Below are positions 12,370 through 24,545 of a DNA stretch of 64,000 nucleotides, in pieces. The notes under the pieces were generated by a model, which worked only from the letters and a program-made list of their open reading frames with translations, was not told the origin of the DNA and did not search any database. A program made the translations under genes and the position numbers. Source of the DNA: Styela clava (Eukaryota > Chordata > Ascidiacea > Stolidobranchia > Styelidae); the NCBI RefSeq assembly GCF_964204865.1, contig NC_135252.1, forward strand, positions 1,364,001-1,428,000, read 5' to 3'. Position 1 is the first letter of the stretch. Each line of letters starts with the position of its first letter.

Positions 12370-14516
12370 CAGTGTTCCCTCTAAGAAAATTTCACACTGC
12401 GCAAATGTTGGTTTTACTGAGCAAGACTATTTTAACGCTGAGCAGAATCCTAATTTATTCCAACTTTGTGAAACGTTACAATAGTAGCCTATTATTTATT
12501 ATCGGAATGCGAAAAGAGCACACATTAAATTTAAATAGCTTCTTCTTGTTTTCGTGCTTTTCCAACGTTTATACACTTTGTCCATGTTTGTTGTGTTTTA
12601 TTGCTAAACCAAGCGACAATCATACGAAGTACAATACCTATACAATGTACAATCTCAACATTTATGTTGTTGAAATATCATTGCTTTAATCAACAATCAG
12701 GGTATGAAATTTTGTTTGTCTTGCGCTTAGTAAAATTTCTTTCCTGGCGACAAATTCTATGCTCTTCAAAAATTCAGAGCCGTAATTCTTGTTTCAACAT
12801 GAATGTGGCAATTTAGTCTATGACACACGACTATTTATCACCTCGTGACAATATTGATGAATTCAGCTTAACACGTGGTAGAACACTATCTATGTGAGGC
12901 TTTATTTCAAAACTTCACTCCCTTCAGCGGTTGATATTGCGGTGAGAAAGTTCGAACAACCTCCTCTTGCTTCCACGTTTCGCTTCCGAGTTAATGCATC
13001 TAGTGCAGTGGTTCCCGACCGTTCTACCCTCGCGGACCGGTTAAATTAAATAAAATGTATTCGCGGACCGGCAAAAAGGTGGAACATAAAATTATAACAT
13101 ATACTTGCATAACAACATGAAGTGCTGGGCACCGATTTCGCGTAAAAAATACACCATGAAAAACCTCACATAAATAACATGTACATGCCAAATCATGTAC
13201 AAACACAATTACCTCGAGCGAGAATTTGCTGCTGTTTCGTTGCCAATACAAGATTGCAAACGAGGCATAAAAAATGATTTTGCAACACCTATAGCTCTGC
13301 TGTGGCTCACAGTCTATTTCTTTGCTTCGTTTTAGTTAAAGCTAACAATGATAAAGTTTTTTTCGTACAAGTAACTGGTTGAATATTTGGACAACAGTTT
13401 GATTGTTCGATTACCTAGCGATAAGCATTCGTTATCGAGAGAGTTCAAATATTGTGACAGTGATTCTTTTATAAATCTGGACTGTAAACTAGTGGTTTCA
13501 TCATATCATCCCTCTGCATTTGATCGATGCCCCAGACAAATGAATTTATATTACAATGATGAAGTAGTTTCTAACTTGGCACCAGGGGGTCAAAATCCAG
13601 CTGTGCATCACCTAGAAAAGATCTTAATGTTTTTGTTGCGCGTCTCATGACCACCTGCTGGGCCTCAACAAGTTCATATCTTGCTGGTTCCCAAGGCATA
13701 CTCTGTAATATTATACAATTCTTGACTGTTTACTAGTTTAAACAAAGAAATGTTCATAACCTTACATTTGAATGGTAATATTAATGAAGAAAAGCACGCA
13801 GAACGGAAAAAGCACGCATGCTGATTTCCAGGTTCATCAATCTTGCGAGATTTGACGGAGCGATTTTGCGATGAATCGGAAACGAAAAGTGTGATAACAC
13901 GGCGCCAAGACGTTGCCAGGCGATTAATACCGCCCTCACCAAACAGTAATATGACGGCGGAAGAGAAATGCGTAATAAACCAACGTAAATCCTTCTTTTC
14001 GGATTCGATAAAGCGATCGAAACGGCAGAAAATCAACAAAACGAAATTTCTCACTGAACGGCAAAATAGCTTCGTGGACCGGCACCGGCGGTTGGGAACC
14101 ACTGATCTAGTGCGTCAATATGCTTTTCTCTGATTTGAATGGCGTCTTAGATAGTCAACTTCCCATCCAAGATTTGCCTTTTCCAAATCACTATTAGGTG
14201 CCACTTCCCGACAAATTTTGCAGATTATCAGATTCCTTAACGCGGAACAGCGATAAATTTGCGTTACCGGCATACAGAAATCAACGTACTTGAGCGTGAC
14301 ATACACGGGTGTGACTTCACACTGACCAGTGATCACCAAAATACGCGTGAAACATAGAACGAGCATTCTAGTTAAGCGTTAATAAATATGACATGTAAAA
14401 TATGAGCCAAGCTTTGATAACGAAATGTTGCAACTGCGCGAGAATGAGATTTTACTGCGCAAATGTTCTGGTGGCACTGCGCAATTGCGCAGTTGCGCAG
14501 CTTAGAGGGAACCTTG
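12370..14516. mobile_element. hAT element, outer member of a nest
   Basis: The ends are inverted: CAGTGTTCCCTCTAAG on the left and CTTAGAGGGAACCTTG on the right. The flanks are GTTGTGCC (12362-12369) and GTTATGCC (14517-14524), seven of eight bases alike, as expected for an old 8-bp hAT duplication. Near both ends lie GCGCA-rich subterminal motifs. About half its length is a second hAT inserted at 13006. No intact transposase is seen. Confidence 0.78.
13006..14104. mobile_element. hAT element nested in the 12370-14516 element
   Basis: The termini CAGTGGTTCCCGACCG and CGGTTGGGAACCACTG are inverted, with 'gcggaccgg'-type subterminal repeats. The 8-bp duplication ATCTAGTG is perfect (12998-13005 and 14105-14112). 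ORFs inside show no conserved transposase motif. Part of its interior (about 13940-14045) matches the interior of the element at 20430-22049. Confidence 0.88.
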
Positions 14517-14872
14517 GTTATGCCAATGAGCATATATACAATGAGTGGAAACTTGCAAAGATTTGCTCATTTTGGTATTGTTCCCTGCATTTTTTACGTC
14601 GTCCGGCTAAATGGTTCGTTGCATATTAAGAAAACGCATTGCTCGCTGCCAAAATCCCTTGCTTCAGCCGAGTCGGGTGCGAAATTGGCCGTATTGAGGT
14701 CTTTAATTCTTCAATACATATTTGGTTTTGGGTTTCGAAGTATGGTACGCTGAAAGCATACAACTATGAGCATATGCTTATTGGGAATGCATATCTATTA
14801 GACAGAAAACGTAGCTACAGTACAGAATATGAACCAGTCGCCCAGTGGGGTGCGGTTATTTATGTATTTATT

Positions 14873-15221
14873 AGGATAATGAGGATAAGGATAAGGATTT
14901 ACATATTTATCCAGGGGGAAAGGAAAGCCGATAAGACGACTTATCCATATGGCGAACCACGGCCTCTCGTCTGGTTACCATTCCAAGTCGGGCATGGGAT
15001 TAGTTATATTGTTTGTTTTCGGAAGCATGGACTTGTTAGTGGAGGAAGCCGTAACCGACCAGCGGTTACGTGAATCACCCAACGGCGGCGAGGAGTCCAG
15101 CAATCCTCTTGCACACAACCATCCCTGCATGGGATTCGAACCTGCGGACCCATGCAGAGTAATTAGAGGTGCGGTGGCGAGCGTATTCCTAACGCTTAGC
15201 CCGTTGAGCCACACCGCCGCG
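14873..15221 (-). mobile_element. tRNA-headed composite SINE
   Basis: Read on the - strand it starts with a tRNA-like head containing pol III boxes (A-box-like TGGCTCAACGGGC, B box GGTTCGAATCC). It continues through a body ending CCCGGATAAATATGTAAATCC-like sequence and finishes in ATCCT-type repeats. It is a near match to the copy at 40721-41072. It interrupts the left arm of the 14525-19066 element, since the right arm lacks it. Confidence 0.75.
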
Positions 15222-15445
15222 CATGGGATTTACATATTTATCCAAGGGTAGAGGAAAGCCGAGAAGAATGCCTAAATATATGGCAAACCACGGCCTCTCT
15301 CAATCATAGCTCTGTCCTCCATATGAATCACATGGCTCTGCGAGCTATTCGTTTACTTATTAGAAATACTGATTTTAACTATTTCTCTGGGATATCTTGC
15401 CATTGAAAACAAAAGCCAGAAATTGGAAGAATAGCAGAGAATGAA

Positions 15446-15628
15446 ATGTGTGTATTATGTAATGAAGAACCTGAGTTTGTTTCACATATTTTCATGTATT
15501 GTAAATTTACAAAAAATATTTATGAGGATTTTGTTTTAGATATATTAAAATTGATTAGAATACATTTTGTTATCAATATGATTCTTGCATATTATTTAAT
15601 TTCAACGATCCTTTATATAGTCATATAG
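15446..15628 (+). pseudogene. Reverse-transcriptase zinc-knuckle remnant (LINE)
   Basis: The reading CVLCNEEPEFVSHIFMYC has the C-x2-C ... H-x4-C spacing of the zinc-binding region after the reverse-transcriptase domain in several LINE clades. It sits in the left arm of the 14525-19066 element; an inverted, slightly deleted copy lies at about 18420-18490 on the - strand. No complete reverse transcriptase is present. Confidence 0.45.
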
Positions 15629-16365
15629 ATACTGTTGATTTGGATGCAATTATACTTTTGTAATCAATAGTGAGATATAAAATTTTGACCATGAGAAATT
15701 CTATTATATTCGAAAATGAAACACCTCATTTTGCCTTTCTCAAAAAGCAGATAAAAATGGCCATAATATGTAAAAAAATATAGAGAATTATAGAATAAAC
15801 AACCCATTTGAGAGGGAATTGAAAAATTTATGTAAAGCGTTATTTCAAAAAGAAAATTATATGTTTATGATATGTATTTTATATTTACTAATTTCATTTT
15901 TATTGTTTTATATCAATGCATTTATTAAAATAACCTAATTATGGTATGGATTACTACTGGAATTGAACAAAATAAATACTGAATCATGGATGCAACATGG
16001 AATATGAACTTATTTATATTAACCGTAATTAAAATCACTCATTGAGTGAACGAATGAGCATACTGTAATGCTTATTGGGAATACATACCATTTATTAGGC
16101 AGAAAACTTAACTACAGAACAGAATATGAACCAGCCAAGTGGTGACCTGGGATATTGTATTCATTGATATAGATAGTTTATTTTGAAAAGTCCACAATCT
16201 GACAAAACAAACAAATAAAAAATGGAGAGTTCTGGAGAGCGAGCAAAACCTTTAAAAAAGTTTAAAACACGATGAGTATCATGTGCCCGCCGTGTTATAG
16301 CAAGTAGTAATGTGTAATGAATTTAATTCACTGTGGTAAATGAATTGCTATCTTTTTATTTGTTA

Positions 16366-16815
16366 TGAGCACACTTGCTGGAACTCCATAATCTATTATT
16401 TTATTTGTTGGTAACACTTTTTATAAAAATATCAAATTGTTTATCATACTTGCATCCATATTTCGCCCTAAATTCTATGACACTTTCTCTGTATCCAAAT
16501 ATCTATGTACATGACCACATTATTTATTTTTTAGTAATACTTCGTTTAAAAGTATCTTAATGTTTATTATACTTGCTATTCTGGTGTTTAATCAATTTTT
16601 TGCCTTGAATTTTATTCTATGATACTTGCTCTGTATCCAAATATCTATAAGTATATGAGCACTTTATTTATTTTTTAGTACCGGTAATACTTATTTAAAA
16701 ATAACCTATTGTTTATCATTGCTATTTCAGTATATTATCAATATTTCGCCTTAAAATTCATTCTATGATACGTGCTCTGTAGCCGAATATAGATATGTAC
16801 ATGAGCACTTATATA
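16366..16815. repeat. Three tandem copies of a ~145-bp unit
   Basis: Each degenerate unit contains CTCTGTATCCAAATAT-like sequence, then TATGAGCAC and TTTATTTATTTTTTAGTA. The TATGAGCAC/CATGACCAC landmark recurs near 16366, 16510, 16653 and 16800. The repeat lies in the interior of the 4.5-kb element. Confidence 0.7.
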
Positions 16816-17859
16816 TATATATCTGCTGGAGAAGGGTCAAATCCTGATCATGTATTAATGTGTGTCACTATCCTCCAAATCACTTGCCAGTCATAATCAA
16901 GTATTATAATTTGATGTGTTCAAATTATAGTGTATAAAGAAATATACTCATGATTTCATAACTATTATCAAATGTTTATAATTAAAGTGCTATAATAATA
17001 GAATTTTCCTCATCTTTGCTCATAAAAAACCCATGTCCTATCACATTAATTTTTAGTAGACAAATTTTCCAAATAATAGGTATCCTTGCTAACCCATTTT
17101 TATGCAGTTGATATGCAATACATGTCAACTTATCAGCTGAATAAATGATGATCTTAGGACAAAACACGATTATTTAGTACTTTCCAAATCAAAAATTCTT
17201 GTGAATAATGTATATAGTGAATACGGTATATGAGAGCTATTGAAGAATTTAACACCGAACCTGTTAAATGACCCCAAATGTTGTAACGATGTCTCCCAGT
17301 CAAACACCTGAGCATCTGTTTTTTTTATTATAATTTATATATGTTCATGGTTTGACGAACGAAATAAACTCTCTCTCTCTATTAGTTTAAAATACTGACT
17401 TCTGGACTTGGCTAATTTTATACATATCAAAACTTGTAAATATTTGCATATCAAAACTTGTCATTTATTTCGTTCCATCCATGTATTTTCAACTGTTTTT
17501 CCAATAAAACGTACTTATGCCTTACTGTTATTTGTAGCTTAAACAGTAGCTTATTATTGTTAGCTAACTATTTTGAGGTGAGGCGCAAGACTTCACAAAT
17601 TCTAAAAAGGGGGTGCGGCTTGAAAAGTTTGGGAATGCTTGTATGTAGTAGACCCTAACCTGGTACACATGGTTCCGGTGTCTACCAACTGGGTTTACAT
17701 ACTTCAATTTGTATTACAGTTGTAAAACAGAAAAAAGCTGAATGTCGGTCTTATTCCATCTGTAAATTTACCAAAATCTCCACAAAGAATGAACAATGTG
17801 CCAGACCATGTGTATTATCGATGAAAAGAAAAGTGACATATGAAAAATACAGAAGCTGT

Positions 17860-18270
17860 AGAAAATATTTTGCATTCCAAAAAAATTAGTTCACATATTA
17901 AATATTTTACATTACAAAAAAAATAGTGCTCCAGAAGTATGTGTACCAATATGAAGGTAACTAATTTTGTTCGCCTATTTTATATCAAGTTGTGTAAATG
18001 GACTAAATTCTATCGGTAGGGGATATTCACTTGTGTAACACAGACAATTCCCGAACTTTTAATAGAACAAAAATAAGGAGAATCGTAACCTAACCTGGTA
18101 CACATACTACAAGAGTACCGAAAAAACAGCCCACATAGTAAAAGCAGTTATGGAAATACTTTACATTGCAGAAAAATTAATTCACATAGTAAATAGCAGA
18201 CGCAAGATGTATTTTGCATTGCAGAAAAAATAGCTCACATAGTTAATAGCAGTCATGAAATATTTCTCAC
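17860..18270. repeat. Degenerate short tandem repeats
   Basis: Motifs of the form ATTTTGCATTxCAxAAAAA followed by TTCACATAxTAAAT recur at least four times. Fragments of the AACCTGGTACACA foldback family (compare 37109-37219) are mixed in at about 17657 and 18088. Confidence 0.5.
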
Positions 18271-19075
18271 TATTGATAACAAAAGTATAATTGCATCCAA
18301 ATCAACAGTATCTATATGACTATATAAAGGATCGTTAAAATTAAATGATATGCAAGAATCATATTGATAACAAAATGTATTCTAATCAATTTTAATATAT
18401 CTAAAACAAATTCTTCATAAATATTTTTTGTAAGAAAATATGTGAAACAAACTCAGGTTCTCCATTACATAATACACACATTTCATTCCCTGATTTTCTT
18501 CCAATTTCTGGCTTTTGTTTTCAAAGGCAAGATATCCCAGAGTAATTTATAGTTAAAATCAGTATTTTTAATAGGTAAACGAATAGCTCGCAGAGCCATT
18601 TGATTCATATGGAGGACAGAGCTATGATTGTGAGAGGCCGTGGTTCGCCATATATTTAGGCATTCTTCTCGGCTTTCCTCTCCCATGGATAAATATGTAA
18701 ATCCCATGTTATATCAATGAATAAATACATAAATAACCGCACCCCTCTCGGCGACTGGTTCATATTCTGTTCTGTAGATACGTTTTCTGCCTAATAGATA
18801 TGCATTCCCAATAAGCATATGCTCATAGTTGTATGCTTTCAGCGTACCATACTTCGAAACCCAAAACCAAATATGTATTGAAGAATTACAGACCTCAATA
18901 CGGCCAATTTCGCACCCGACTCGGCTGAAGCAAGGGATTTTGGCAGCGAGCAATGCGTTTTCTTAATATGCAACGAACCATTTAGCTGGACGACGTAAAA
19001 ATGCAGGGAACAATACCAAAATGAGCAAATCTTTGCAAGTTTCCACTCATTGTATATATGCTCATTGGTTATGCC

Positions 19076-20421
19076 AATGGACCGTTCCCCGACCTTTGAC
19101 CTTCATTGTTTTGATTTTGATCGCTCAGACAAACATTGCAAATATTCAGGCTTGTATAGGGCGATAAAGTGGTACGTTGCTCGCTTTAAAGGCCTTCGAA
19201 TGGCATTTCACTGGTGATGGCGGTATTTTCGTGCTTCTAAAGTTATAAGATATTGATAAGTGATCTATTATTAACGTTATTCCGTCTTCACATTGCCGTT
19301 ACCGTACCTAACTTAGTTCCAAAAGCTTCGTTAACATACAAAAATGGAATCACTCAGAGATAGATGACTTTTCTATGACTTTGTTCTCCAAGAACTTTTC
19401 TTTCCACCAGCTGGAGGAGGATACAAAACTTTTCATTGAAAGGTGATATTCAAACTTATATGGTTGAAGAATGTCAGAGTACTGTGAGACCTGCGTGACT
19501 AGCGGTACCGTACCGGTATCCCATGGTTCATAGACTAATAGATAGCGTCCAAGTTGGGACTAAAGTGGTGGGTTTAGTATAGAAATGCAGGGGCAGTTTA
19601 AAAAGTCTTTTTTGCACAAACTACAGCAATCTGTAATTATGAACAGATGAATATTTTTTCAGATACGGTCATGATGGTTCAGTCGTCAATCTTGGTTCAA
19701 CGCTGGAGTTCAAAGCCAAGTGCTATAGATAAGTTCAGGAGGCTCTGCCACCACATCATCTTCAAAAAGGGGTGTCGCTGGATAGTCACCAAGTCTCTGA
19801 TGCAATTTGTACATGCTAGGCACGGTGAGGGCACTTAAGTTTATGTCGTATCATAGAAACACAGATTTATTAGCTCAGTAAGATGGGTGCAAATTATCGA
19901 AAGATTAGATTCAACAGGTTTATTGAGGTATTATGATCGATTACATACCACATAAAATTACAAGACTAATAATGTTATAGTGGTAAACATGGTTTGAAAA
20001 TTGTTACATATTCATCAGAACTACTGGTGCTTGTTGCCATATCGTTGAACTAACCAAGACTATCCAACAGATGAAATTGAGGGGATAAAAGATTTTACGC
20101 CGAGCCAAGCATGTACAAGCCTTTCCCAGCATTGGTAACAACCTATATGGAGGGAACAAAATAGATCCAACAGTTTTGTCGTCTGTAGTTGGTGCTAAGC
20201 CCACAAAGTTAGATCGAGCCAGAGTTCCAATCATACCGGTTCTACCAAAAACAGTCGGGTATCTGATAGGTTTCACAATATAGTTTATTCATCCAGTGTA
20301 GAAATAGAATATAACAGATTATAAAAAATATATGATGAAGGAACAAGCAAGAAAAAATATCCAAGAAAATTACTACAAATTATACAGTTTTCCAGATATT
20401 GTGTTGTATAGGATAAAAATA
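19076..20421. other. Unassigned stretch between two transposons
   Basis: Short open stretches occur on the - strand (about 19646-19850 and 20004-20290), but no splice chain or motif ties them together. They could be distant 3' exons of the broken THAP gene at 22553-23146; nothing proves it. Confidence 0.35.
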
Positions 20422-20429
20422 CACACCAG

Positions 20430-22049
20430 TAGGCTTGCACGTAATTTACGGAATTACGGAATTACGGAATTATTTCGAGTTACGGAAGCGAAGTTACGAA
20501 TTACGTAAAGTCGTAATTATTGGTCGAGCGCTTTCGCGATTGAAACGATCTCTTTTCAGAGCAGTCAATTCCGTCGATTGTAAAAAATTAAAGTTTAAGT
20601 AAAAGAAGTTAGAGTTCCGGTATTCGCAGCCGTTTTTCTCTCTCTTGTTAGGCAGATGGGGAGGGCATACCGCATCCTTTACTAACCTATTATCAACTTA
20701 TCTAGGATGGCCAATGTACATATTAACCGTAGTTAAGGAAAAGAATTGTGTTGAGGCCGATGAACGTCAACACACCTGGTTTCAACTTCTTCGGGTGAAA
20801 TGACTCTAAAGAATGTAAGAGATCAACTTATAAAACATGGTCTATTTGTAAATGCCGTGATAATTAATGTCGCGCTTATCAAACAGCAATATAAAGATGG
20901 AAGAGAAATTGCGTAATGAACCAACGCAACTTAGTCTTTTCGGCATCGGTAAAGCGATTGAGACGGCAGAGAAACAACAATACGACGGGATTTCCCGTGT
21001 TTATTCTGCGCGAGATCCATTTTCTATTACAAAATCTTGATGTTATGTTACCGATTTTATCGTTATATATCTGTCCGGACTTGGCATTGCTCAATATGTT
21101 TTTCACAATGCCTCGCAATATGTCGGCCAAATATGATTACCTGTCTTTACCAAATGCGGCAACTTATTTTGATTTATCATCGACTCGAATACCACCGGCA
21201 CTCAACCAAACTTGTGTCAATCTTGGCAAATAGGATTGTCGACTTGAGTTAGAAAAATAAATTAATATTTTCATGAGTGCAAAATAAATGTCACAAAATG
21301 CATTGTTTTGCGATATAACTTTGTATTTTCGGAGAAGGCATGTCATATAAGTACGGTATTTTGAATAATTCGCAAATAATTAATATTTGATTTAAATTTA
21401 TCGCAAATAATGTTATAACTTTTGGGCCGCGAAATGATTTAATGTAAAATGAAGCATGGAATTCGGAATATCGTCAATAAGTCGGCATCAATAATTATTA
21501 TAAAATGCTAACTAAGTAGTAAAGTCGGATATTGTAACAAACGGTGAAATAACAAGTCTTCGTCGCGAGGCAAGCGAAAGTATAATCAAACGAGAGAATA
21601 CGCTTGTAGTTGATTAATGAATTAGCAACCCGGAATTTTTATTCAATACGGAAGTCGTATTAATACGTTAAAATACGATTTTAAAAAAATGAACTATCGT
21701 TTCTTAAATATATTACCACTTACCAGTGTTGGTAATGATAAAATTGATCGCATAAAATTTGGTGGTAAAGTGGATAAAAAAATCAAAGCTAATACAAAAG
21801 ATAAAAATCAGAATAAAATTATTTTGAATTCACTCCTTGATATTTGTCTTGAACATCTGTCGCCGGCGTGTAGCACTGCCGGGAATATGAAAACCAAACT
21901 TCGATGTCCCATTCGGAATAGAAGTGGATTGAATTGGTTGTTATGATAGGTTTAAATGTGTAAAAAAAAATATCGCAATTACGGGGTCATTACGTAATCC
22001 ATTTGGCCGTAATTACGGAATTGATTTTTGTCAATTACGTGCAAGCCTA
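20430..22049. mobile_element. hAT element with TAGGCTTGCACGTAATT ends
   Basis: The termini TAGGCTTGCACGTAATT and AATTACGTGCAAGCCTA are perfect inverted copies, and CACACCAG flanks both (20422-20429 and 22050-22057). Subterminal regions are packed with ATTACGGAATTACGG repeats. No intact transposase. An internal block (about 20885-20990) is closely similar to part of the 13006-14104 element although the ends differ. Confidence 0.9.
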
Positions 22050-22552
22050 CACACCAGATATATGCTTTTAGGCACAACAAACTGAAACCATGGAAGCAAT
22101 GGAACGTCAAAAGAATAGAATTAAATTCATTTTACAATTCCATTCACAGACATAATGCATCACAAAGATTTTACTGCTGAGTTATTTTATTAAAGCTGCC
22201 TGGTTTCATCTTCTGATAATATGTGAGAAATGCTCTCACTGAGCATTTTTATACTCACTACCTCATTGTTATATAGTCAGCCCATAGCCAGATGAGCAAA
22301 CCCCCACCACTTGGTTCGGTTCTAAAGTTATCAGGGGATTATGAACAAGTTGTAATTTATATGACAGTGATGAATGCAAAACAACCTAACAAAATAAGGA
22401 TATTTATCAGTTATCACACACCACAGTTACTACTTTTTGAAATCTATTTTAAGTTATGCTCGACTTCCAGTTTTTTCTGCATTTTGTTTGTATGTTGACT
22501 TTTGTGTTGTTTTATGCCAGAGAACCAAAATAAAATGATGATGCTTGCTTAC

Positions 22553-23146
22553 ATTTTTCTGCTGTCTGACAAAGCACTGTCATTTTCATTAGCGGCACTT
22601 GAGGTAGTTTCAACTGAAGAGTCTGGGGGCAGATCTGTTTGGATCCCTGACAATCCTTTCTCACTTTCGTCAGATTCGCATGTCTCTGTATCAAATGAAG
22701 TATCTGGTGACAGATCCTGTTAAATTATGATTTAAATTATGGAATAAGTAATCCCCACCTCACTATTTGATAGTGCTTTGGGCGACAAGAATCTGATATA
22801 GGGTCAGGGTATTCATCAGTTGGTCCATGGCCTCCATGAAAATGCATGATGGAACGCATTGCTTGTATGAAAATTTATTTCATATAAAAATTAACATATT
22901 GAATATATCATAGGTATCGAAAACAATATTTATGTTGGCCTACCTTGGTACACACGTAAGTATTTCTGATGATTTTTCCCAGGTTGAATCGACTGTGAGG
23001 CCTTTTGCATTCCTTTATCCACCTCATTGCTTTTTGGTGGTCAATATGTGGCTTCGGAAGAGGCACAAATCTCACTCCATTTGAACGGCAGGGGTATCGT
23101 ACAGGTTGTCAGGCCGACAAATACCATATGCGCACCGTTTAAACAT
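22553..23146 (-). pseudogene. THAP-like domain gene, broken
   Basis: On the - strand, ATG at 23146 opens MFKRCAYGICRPDN; the frame then shifts near 23078 and continues as GVRFVPLPKPHIDHQKAMRW ... NTYVCTK to 22944 (donor GTAGGC). HFHGGHGPTDEYPDP follows at 22844-22764. Together these match the C2CH zinc layout and length of a THAP-like DNA-binding domain. Two lesions are visible: one base missing near 23078, and no AG before the HFHGG segment where the phase-0 join should be. A third exon (22716-22553, acceptor AACAG, donor GTAAGC) adds an acidic Ser/Glu-rich stretch starting DLSPDTSFDTETCESDES. No downstream exon was found. Such domains occur in host factors and in transposases, so its origin is open; a sequencing error at the frameshift is possible. 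Confidence 0.6.
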
Positions 23147-24069
23147 AGTTAGGCTAGTATACGAAAATAATTCACTAATAGATTCTGTTTGATAAAAATG
23201 CAACATTGTATCGAAGGCGAATTCTTCCGTACTGACATACGGTAGGCTACCGGTACCCTTGATTGCATCGGTACCGATATGACTGTCTACTATTTTTTGG
23301 TTCGAAATAGCAGTTGGTTGACCTGTACGGTACCTTAACTGTAAGGTGCCTGAAACGGGTACATCCTTTTAGTATAGATTGCGTGAACGTGATTTGCAAC
23401 AAGTAACATACAGTATTACAGCTTTCTAATTCTCGCAGACCTGTAGAGAAAACAAAAAGCGAAAAAAGGGACAAAGATCTGCCTAAATCGCCAGCAACCT
23501 GCGCGGAACGCGTCCAAAGTTGTCTGAGCGACTTTTCAGCGGAGAATGTTTGTTTATATCTGCTCGCTTGTGATTGGTTGAGAATACGGATGTTTTGGTG
23601 TCGGGGAAAGGTCCATTCATACCGAAAACCATGCGTTACCATGCATTCAAATTGGGCGTCGTATGCCCAAAACCGAGTATTGACATACGCAGGCGATTAA
23701 TCCGAGTTTTTTATGTAAAAGGGTTTTCAGTCAGCCCAACTTATACTGCGGTGCAGAAATGAATACTGCGATACAAGGTGTTAGATAGAGATTACCGGTT
23801 TTAACCCTAAGATAATAAACCCCATTATTGTTACCATAGTAAGCAAATACGATATTTATAATCCAGCAACTAATCCAACTACTGCGCTTCATCAGTGAGC
23901 TAGTGCATACACCGGTGTTTCTTCACCTTTGCGAGCCTGCCGAACTTTATTTTAGTTGCAGTAATCGAAAAATAAAATTAGCTACCAGTACCTGTAAGCG
24001 GCACGTGGTTGAATAATCGTAATAGAAATGATGGTCTCGAACATGTACACCAGTTTATAAGCGCCGGCA
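23147..24069. other. Unassigned
   Basis: This lies upstream of the THAP-like gene and may have held its promoter. A 131-codon - strand ORF (23247-23642) shows no motif or splice partner. I see nothing else supportable. Confidence 0.4.
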
Positions 24070-24078
24070 CCTAAAAAC

Positions 24079-24281
24079 GGTTCCATTACATTTGAACCCA
24101 CGTACATTTGAACCCACGACGATTGCACCTGCACACTATTGCACCTATGAAAAATTTTGTTGTTTTACGAATATTTGAACCCATACTAACCCTAACCCAT
24201 GGGTTTATCACCCGCATATAGATTGAACCCGCGAATATACACATGGGTTCAAATGTACGTGGGTTCAAATGTACGGTCACC
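24079..24281. mobile_element. 203-bp inverted-repeat MITE
   Basis: The left end holds two copies of an ACATTTGAACCCACG motif and the right end holds them inverted (CGTGGGTTCAAATGT twice). CCTAAAAAC (9 bp) flanks both sides at 24070-24078 and 24282-24290. It is non-coding and too short for a transposase. Confidence 0.8.
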
Positions 24282-24464
24282 CCTAAAAACACTTTGTTTT
24301 TGCAATAGTAAAGAATAAGGAGACTATTTATGGGGTCATGGGTTGGGAAAATTTTCATATAACATCTTTGAGAAACTACACAAGTTGAATTAAAAGGGAT
24401 ATCTGCTGTGAAATTTTGGTGTTACATAAAAGGCTGAGAAATAGAAAGACTGCATGACGTGAAA

Positions 24465-24545
24465 TTATTTCAGAGGACCTCTTGGAACCCCTGGAACATC
24501 TCCACCGAACCCTAGGGTTTCAATCGAACCAAGGTTAGGAAACAC
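24465..24545. mobile_element. Solo hAT terminus
   Basis: The sequence ends CCAAGGTTAGGAAACACTG, the inverted form of a CAGTGTTTCCTAACC hAT end. No matching opposite end is found nearby, so this is a truncated insertion. Confidence 0.5.

Larger units (their letters stand above)
14525..19066. mobile_element. 4.5-kb element with long inverted arms and 9-bp duplication
   Basis: The ends AATGAGCATATATACA and TGTATATATGCTCATT are inverted, and GGTTATGCC flanks both sides (14516-14524 and 19067-19075). The inverted similarity runs inward for roughly 0.8 kb: 14525-15680 pairs with about 18265-19066, the left arm being longer because a SINE landed in it. A third, direct copy of part of the arm sits at about 16037-16140. 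Long arms plus a 9-bp duplication resemble Mutator-like elements, but no transposase is seen, and the arm carries a piece resembling a LINE zinc knuckle. Superfamily is therefore open. Confidence 0.65.

Noticed and set aside
13674-14102. 142-codon - strand ORF
   Set aside because: It lies inside a non-autonomous hAT and ends in its terminal repeat; no transposase motif.
14639-15073. 144-codon + strand ORF
   Set aside because: It crosses from an inverted arm into a SINE inserted in the opposite orientation.
23247-23642. 131-codon - strand ORF
   Set aside because: No recognisable domain and no link to the THAP exons.
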